Notes under the pieces: generated by a model
The model's database searches: none
The model's input: the letters and a program-made list of their open reading frames with translations, nothing else
Told to the model about the DNA's origin: nothing
Shown: positions 62,696-64,000 of the stretch, piece by piece
Numbering within the stretch: position 1 is the stretch's first letter
How the letters are laid out: the number at the start of each line of letters is the position of its first letter
Source of the DNA: Mycolicibacterium frederiksbergense
Lineage (GTDB): Bacteria; Actinomycetota; Actinomycetes; Mycobacteriales; Mycobacteriaceae
Length of the DNA stretch: 64,000 bases
Direction of reading: 5' to 3'
NCBI RefSeq assembly: GCF_029893345.1
Contig: NZ_JARXVE010000009.1
Coordinates: 62,001-126,000, forward strand
Made by a program: the position numbers and the translations under genes

Positions 62696-62795
62696 AAACT
62701 TGACACATGTAAAGCACACCGCCATGGACAGCATCCGGGGCAGGACCATCGCGATCACTGGCGCCGCTCGCCAGGCGGCCGCTGAACAGGGTTAG
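62696..62795 (+). pseudogene. truncated duplicate of the short-chain dehydrogenase promoter and start
   Basis: From 62696 the sequence ACTTGACACATGTAAAG and the following ATG (62724) with 15 codons (MDSIRGRTIAITGAAR) nearly repeat the region at 63819-63894. After CGC the match stops and the frame ends at TAG 62793-62795, giving a 23-residue stub. It is a broken copy left by a duplication, next to a transposase remnant. Confidence 0.8.
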
Positions 62796-62816
62796 CTGCG
62801 TTGACCACGGAGGTTA

Positions 62817-63108
62817 GTGGCCTACAGCGAACTACTCGCCGATGAACGAAAGGAAACCGCTGCGGGATTTTGAACCCGCGCCAACGCCTGGTTCGACGAA
62901 TGCGGCATCACCGTCCGGAAAGTGTTGACCGACAATGGTTCCTGCTATCGATCACATCGATTTCGGGACGCACTGGGCGACATCGACCACCGCTGCACAC
63001 GCCCCTATCGACCCCAAACCAATGGCAAAGTCGAACGATTCCACCGCACCCTGACCGACGAATGGGCCTACGCCTGCCTCTACACCGGCGACGCCGAACG
63101 CTTGGGTT
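62817..63108 (+). mobile_element. IS481-type transposase remnant
   Basis: The frame reads VAYSELLADERKETAAGF, a TGA stop, then TRANAWFDECG, VLTDNGSCYRSHRFRDALGD and TRPYRPQTNGKVERFHRT, ending near DAERL. This is the C-terminal half of a DDE integrase-like transposase: the second Asp in TDNGS and the Glu in NGKVERF are visible. The N-terminal half is absent, a nonsense codon interrupts it, and the end is lost. No terminal inverted repeats are found, so it is not mobile on its own. The next 160 bases show nothing definite. Confidence 0.82.
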
Positions 63109-63272
63109 CGCCCCTATTAGCTGCGGCTGCGGTGGCGTTCACGGTCGGGGTGAGGCTGCGGTTGATCATCTTCTTCTCGATGCCCCGGCACTCGGGGATG
63201 CCAGTTCGGGCTATGACATCCGCAGCGAGTTGAAGAAGGACGTCGGGGCGATACTGCGACACCACGATGCAA

Positions 63273-63728
63273 TTACACGGTGTCCCACTGCTCATCGGTG
63301 ACGTCGGCCAAACAGCGGTACGCGATCACGGCCGTCCCCGGCTGCGCGACGCCGCCGTTGACGTTCAAACAGGCACCGAGGCTGACGAGCTGACCGTCGC
63401 CCTGCGAATTCCAGCGCTGATTGCTCGCATTGACCTGACACGGAGCGAGGGTTGCCGGCGTGGTGTCCGCTCCCGTGCTGATGCTCAGGCACTGCTGCGG
63501 GAACGCGACGCTACGGATCTGACCGCCGGCGTCGACATCCCACATCTGGGTCTGCGACCCCGCACAACGGTTGAGCACCGCCGCGGCGTTGCTCCCAGGG
63601 CCATCCAGGCACCAATCACCCAACCGGCTCTTCAACTGGACCGGGCCGGCGGCGTTGGCGACGCCGGCGCTCAATCCCGCGGCGACGAACGCCGCGACGA
63701 GTACGGCTGACGCTCTGAAACGAGACAT
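63273..63728 (-). CDS. secreted ricin-type beta-trefoil lectin protein
   Basis: A 151-residue protein. A Sec signal peptide (SAVLVAAFVAAGLSAGVANA, cleavage after AxA near residue 26) is followed by one beta-trefoil with three QxW-type repeats: QTQMW, NQRW and DEQW. Four paired cysteines are near the trefoil loops. Such domains bind galactose or other sugars. The ATG at 63728 has GGAAGGGGG upstream. It probably works outside the cell; the ligand is unknown. Confidence 0.85.
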   Translation of the reverse strand: MSRFRASAVLVAAFVAAGLSAGVANAAGPVQLKSRLGDWCLDGPGSNAAAVLNRCAGSQTQMWDVDAGGQIRSVAFPQQCLSISTGADTTPATLAPCQVNASNQRWNSQGDGQLVSLGACLNVNGGVAQPGTAVIAYRCLADVTDEQWDTV

Positions 63729-63818
63729 CGGATTTCCCCCTTCCGACAGATCCCGGACACGATTCGCCTCCCTGGCCAGTATGAGCGCACACCCCAACAG
63801 CTCATACGCCTCCCCGCA

Positions 63819-63838
63819 AAACTTGACACATGTAAAGT
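63819..63838 (+). promoter_or_regulatory. promoter/operator of the short-chain dehydrogenase gene
   Basis: TTGACA-CA-TGTAAA (63823-63836) is a near-perfect inverted repeat that also contains a -35-like TTGACA. It lies 10 bases before the ATG and is kept unchanged in the truncated copy at 62700-62713. The closeness to the ATG suggests an operator for a TetR-like regulator more than a -35 box. Confidence 0.5.
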
Positions 63839-63846
63839 TCGCCGAC

Positions 63847-64000
63847 ATGGACAACATCCGGGGCAGAACCATCGCGATCACCGGCGCCGCTCGCGGTATC
63901 GGCTACGCCACCGCCAAGGCACTGTTGGCCCGCGGCGCCCGCGTCGTCATCGGTGACCGTGACGTGGCACTTCAGGAGTCTGCCGTCGCCCAACTCACCA
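63847..64000 (+). CDS. short-chain dehydrogenase/reductase, 5' part
   Basis: The frame opens at ATG 63847 and continues past the window end (51 codons seen). MDNIRGRTIAITGAARGIGY has the SDR cofactor motif TGxxxGxG, followed by ATAKALLARGARVVIGDRD, the end of the second strand with Asp, which usually means NAD preference. The substrate is unknown. It is the intact counterpart of the stub at 62724. Confidence 0.88.
   Translation, partial: MDNIRGRTIAITGAARGIGYATAKALLARGARVVIGDRDVALQESAVAQLT

Noticed and set aside
62817..63272. Complete insertion sequence
   Set aside because: Only the C-terminal half of the transposase is present, it has a nonsense codon, and no terminal repeats could be found.
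1..64000. CRISPR arrays, tRNA and rRNA genes
   Set aside because: No regularly spaced repeats and no tRNA or rRNA signatures were seen on either strand.

Overview
The window is a high-GC actinobacterial chromosome segment, almost certainly from an environmental Mycobacterium or Mycolicibacterium. The backbone gene order is the one known around Rv0401-Rv0418 of M. tuberculosis, read in reverse: lpqL-type lipoproteins, thiGSO/thiE, mutT3, glnX-glnH-pknG, ackA-pta, fgd1, an Rv0406c-like hydrolase and an Rv0401-like membrane protein. FGD1 (cofactor F420), PknG with its rubredoxin domain, EspC/WXG-type proteins and mycobacterial lipoproteins all agree with this. Identifications are by reading motifs and by remembered family sequences; no searches were run.

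Layout. 0.1-3.0 kb: a type III polyketide synthase, a small membrane methyltransferase and a flavin oxygenase in one coupled operon, resembling phenolic-lipid clusters. 3.1-6.0 kb: two tandem M28 lipoprotein aminopeptidases. 6.1-8.8 kb: an EspC-like protein, an alpha/beta hydrolase with an ESX-like N-terminus and a lipoprotein. 8.8-10.5 kb: an ABC transporter. 10.5-13.6 kb: thiamine synthesis with a TPP riboswitch. 13.6-23.0 kb: Nudix hydrolase, the GlnX-GlnH-PknG amino-acid sensing pathway, a CtaG-like protein and acetate kinase/phosphotransacetylase. 23.0-27.8 kb: aminotransferase, permease, acetyltransferase and LysR regulator. 27.8-29.7 kb: fgd1 and a metallo-hydrolase.

29.7-57.4 kb is a catabolic island placed where M. 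tuberculosis carries mmpL1/mmpS1/fadD30/pks6. It encodes a copper amine oxidase and two aldehyde dehydrogenases, a CarAa-like Rieske oxygenase with its own reductase and 7Fe ferredoxin, an MhpB-like extradiol dioxygenase, C-C bond hydrolases, and the hydratase, aldolase and acetaldehyde dehydrogenase of a meta-cleavage lower pathway. It also has a CoA ligase, a doubled family III CoA-transferase, a crotonase, three transporters and three regulators (two IclR, one TetR). A 13-bp near-palindromic motif (consensus TTTCGYTCAGCGA) recurs in six intergenic regions in front of the island's transcription units and probably ties them into one regulon. The inferred logic is: aromatic primary amine to aldehyde to acid, ring dioxygenation to a catechol, meta cleavage, hydrolysis, then pyruvate plus acetyl-CoA. 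The substrate is unknown.

57.5-64 kb returns to the backbone (membrane protein, GNAT, AraC) and then becomes patchy: two gene fragments, a three-gene type VII-secretion effector-like module, an IS481-type transposase remnant beside a truncated copy of the start of a short-chain dehydrogenase gene, a secreted ricin-type lectin, and the intact copy of that dehydrogenase running off the end.
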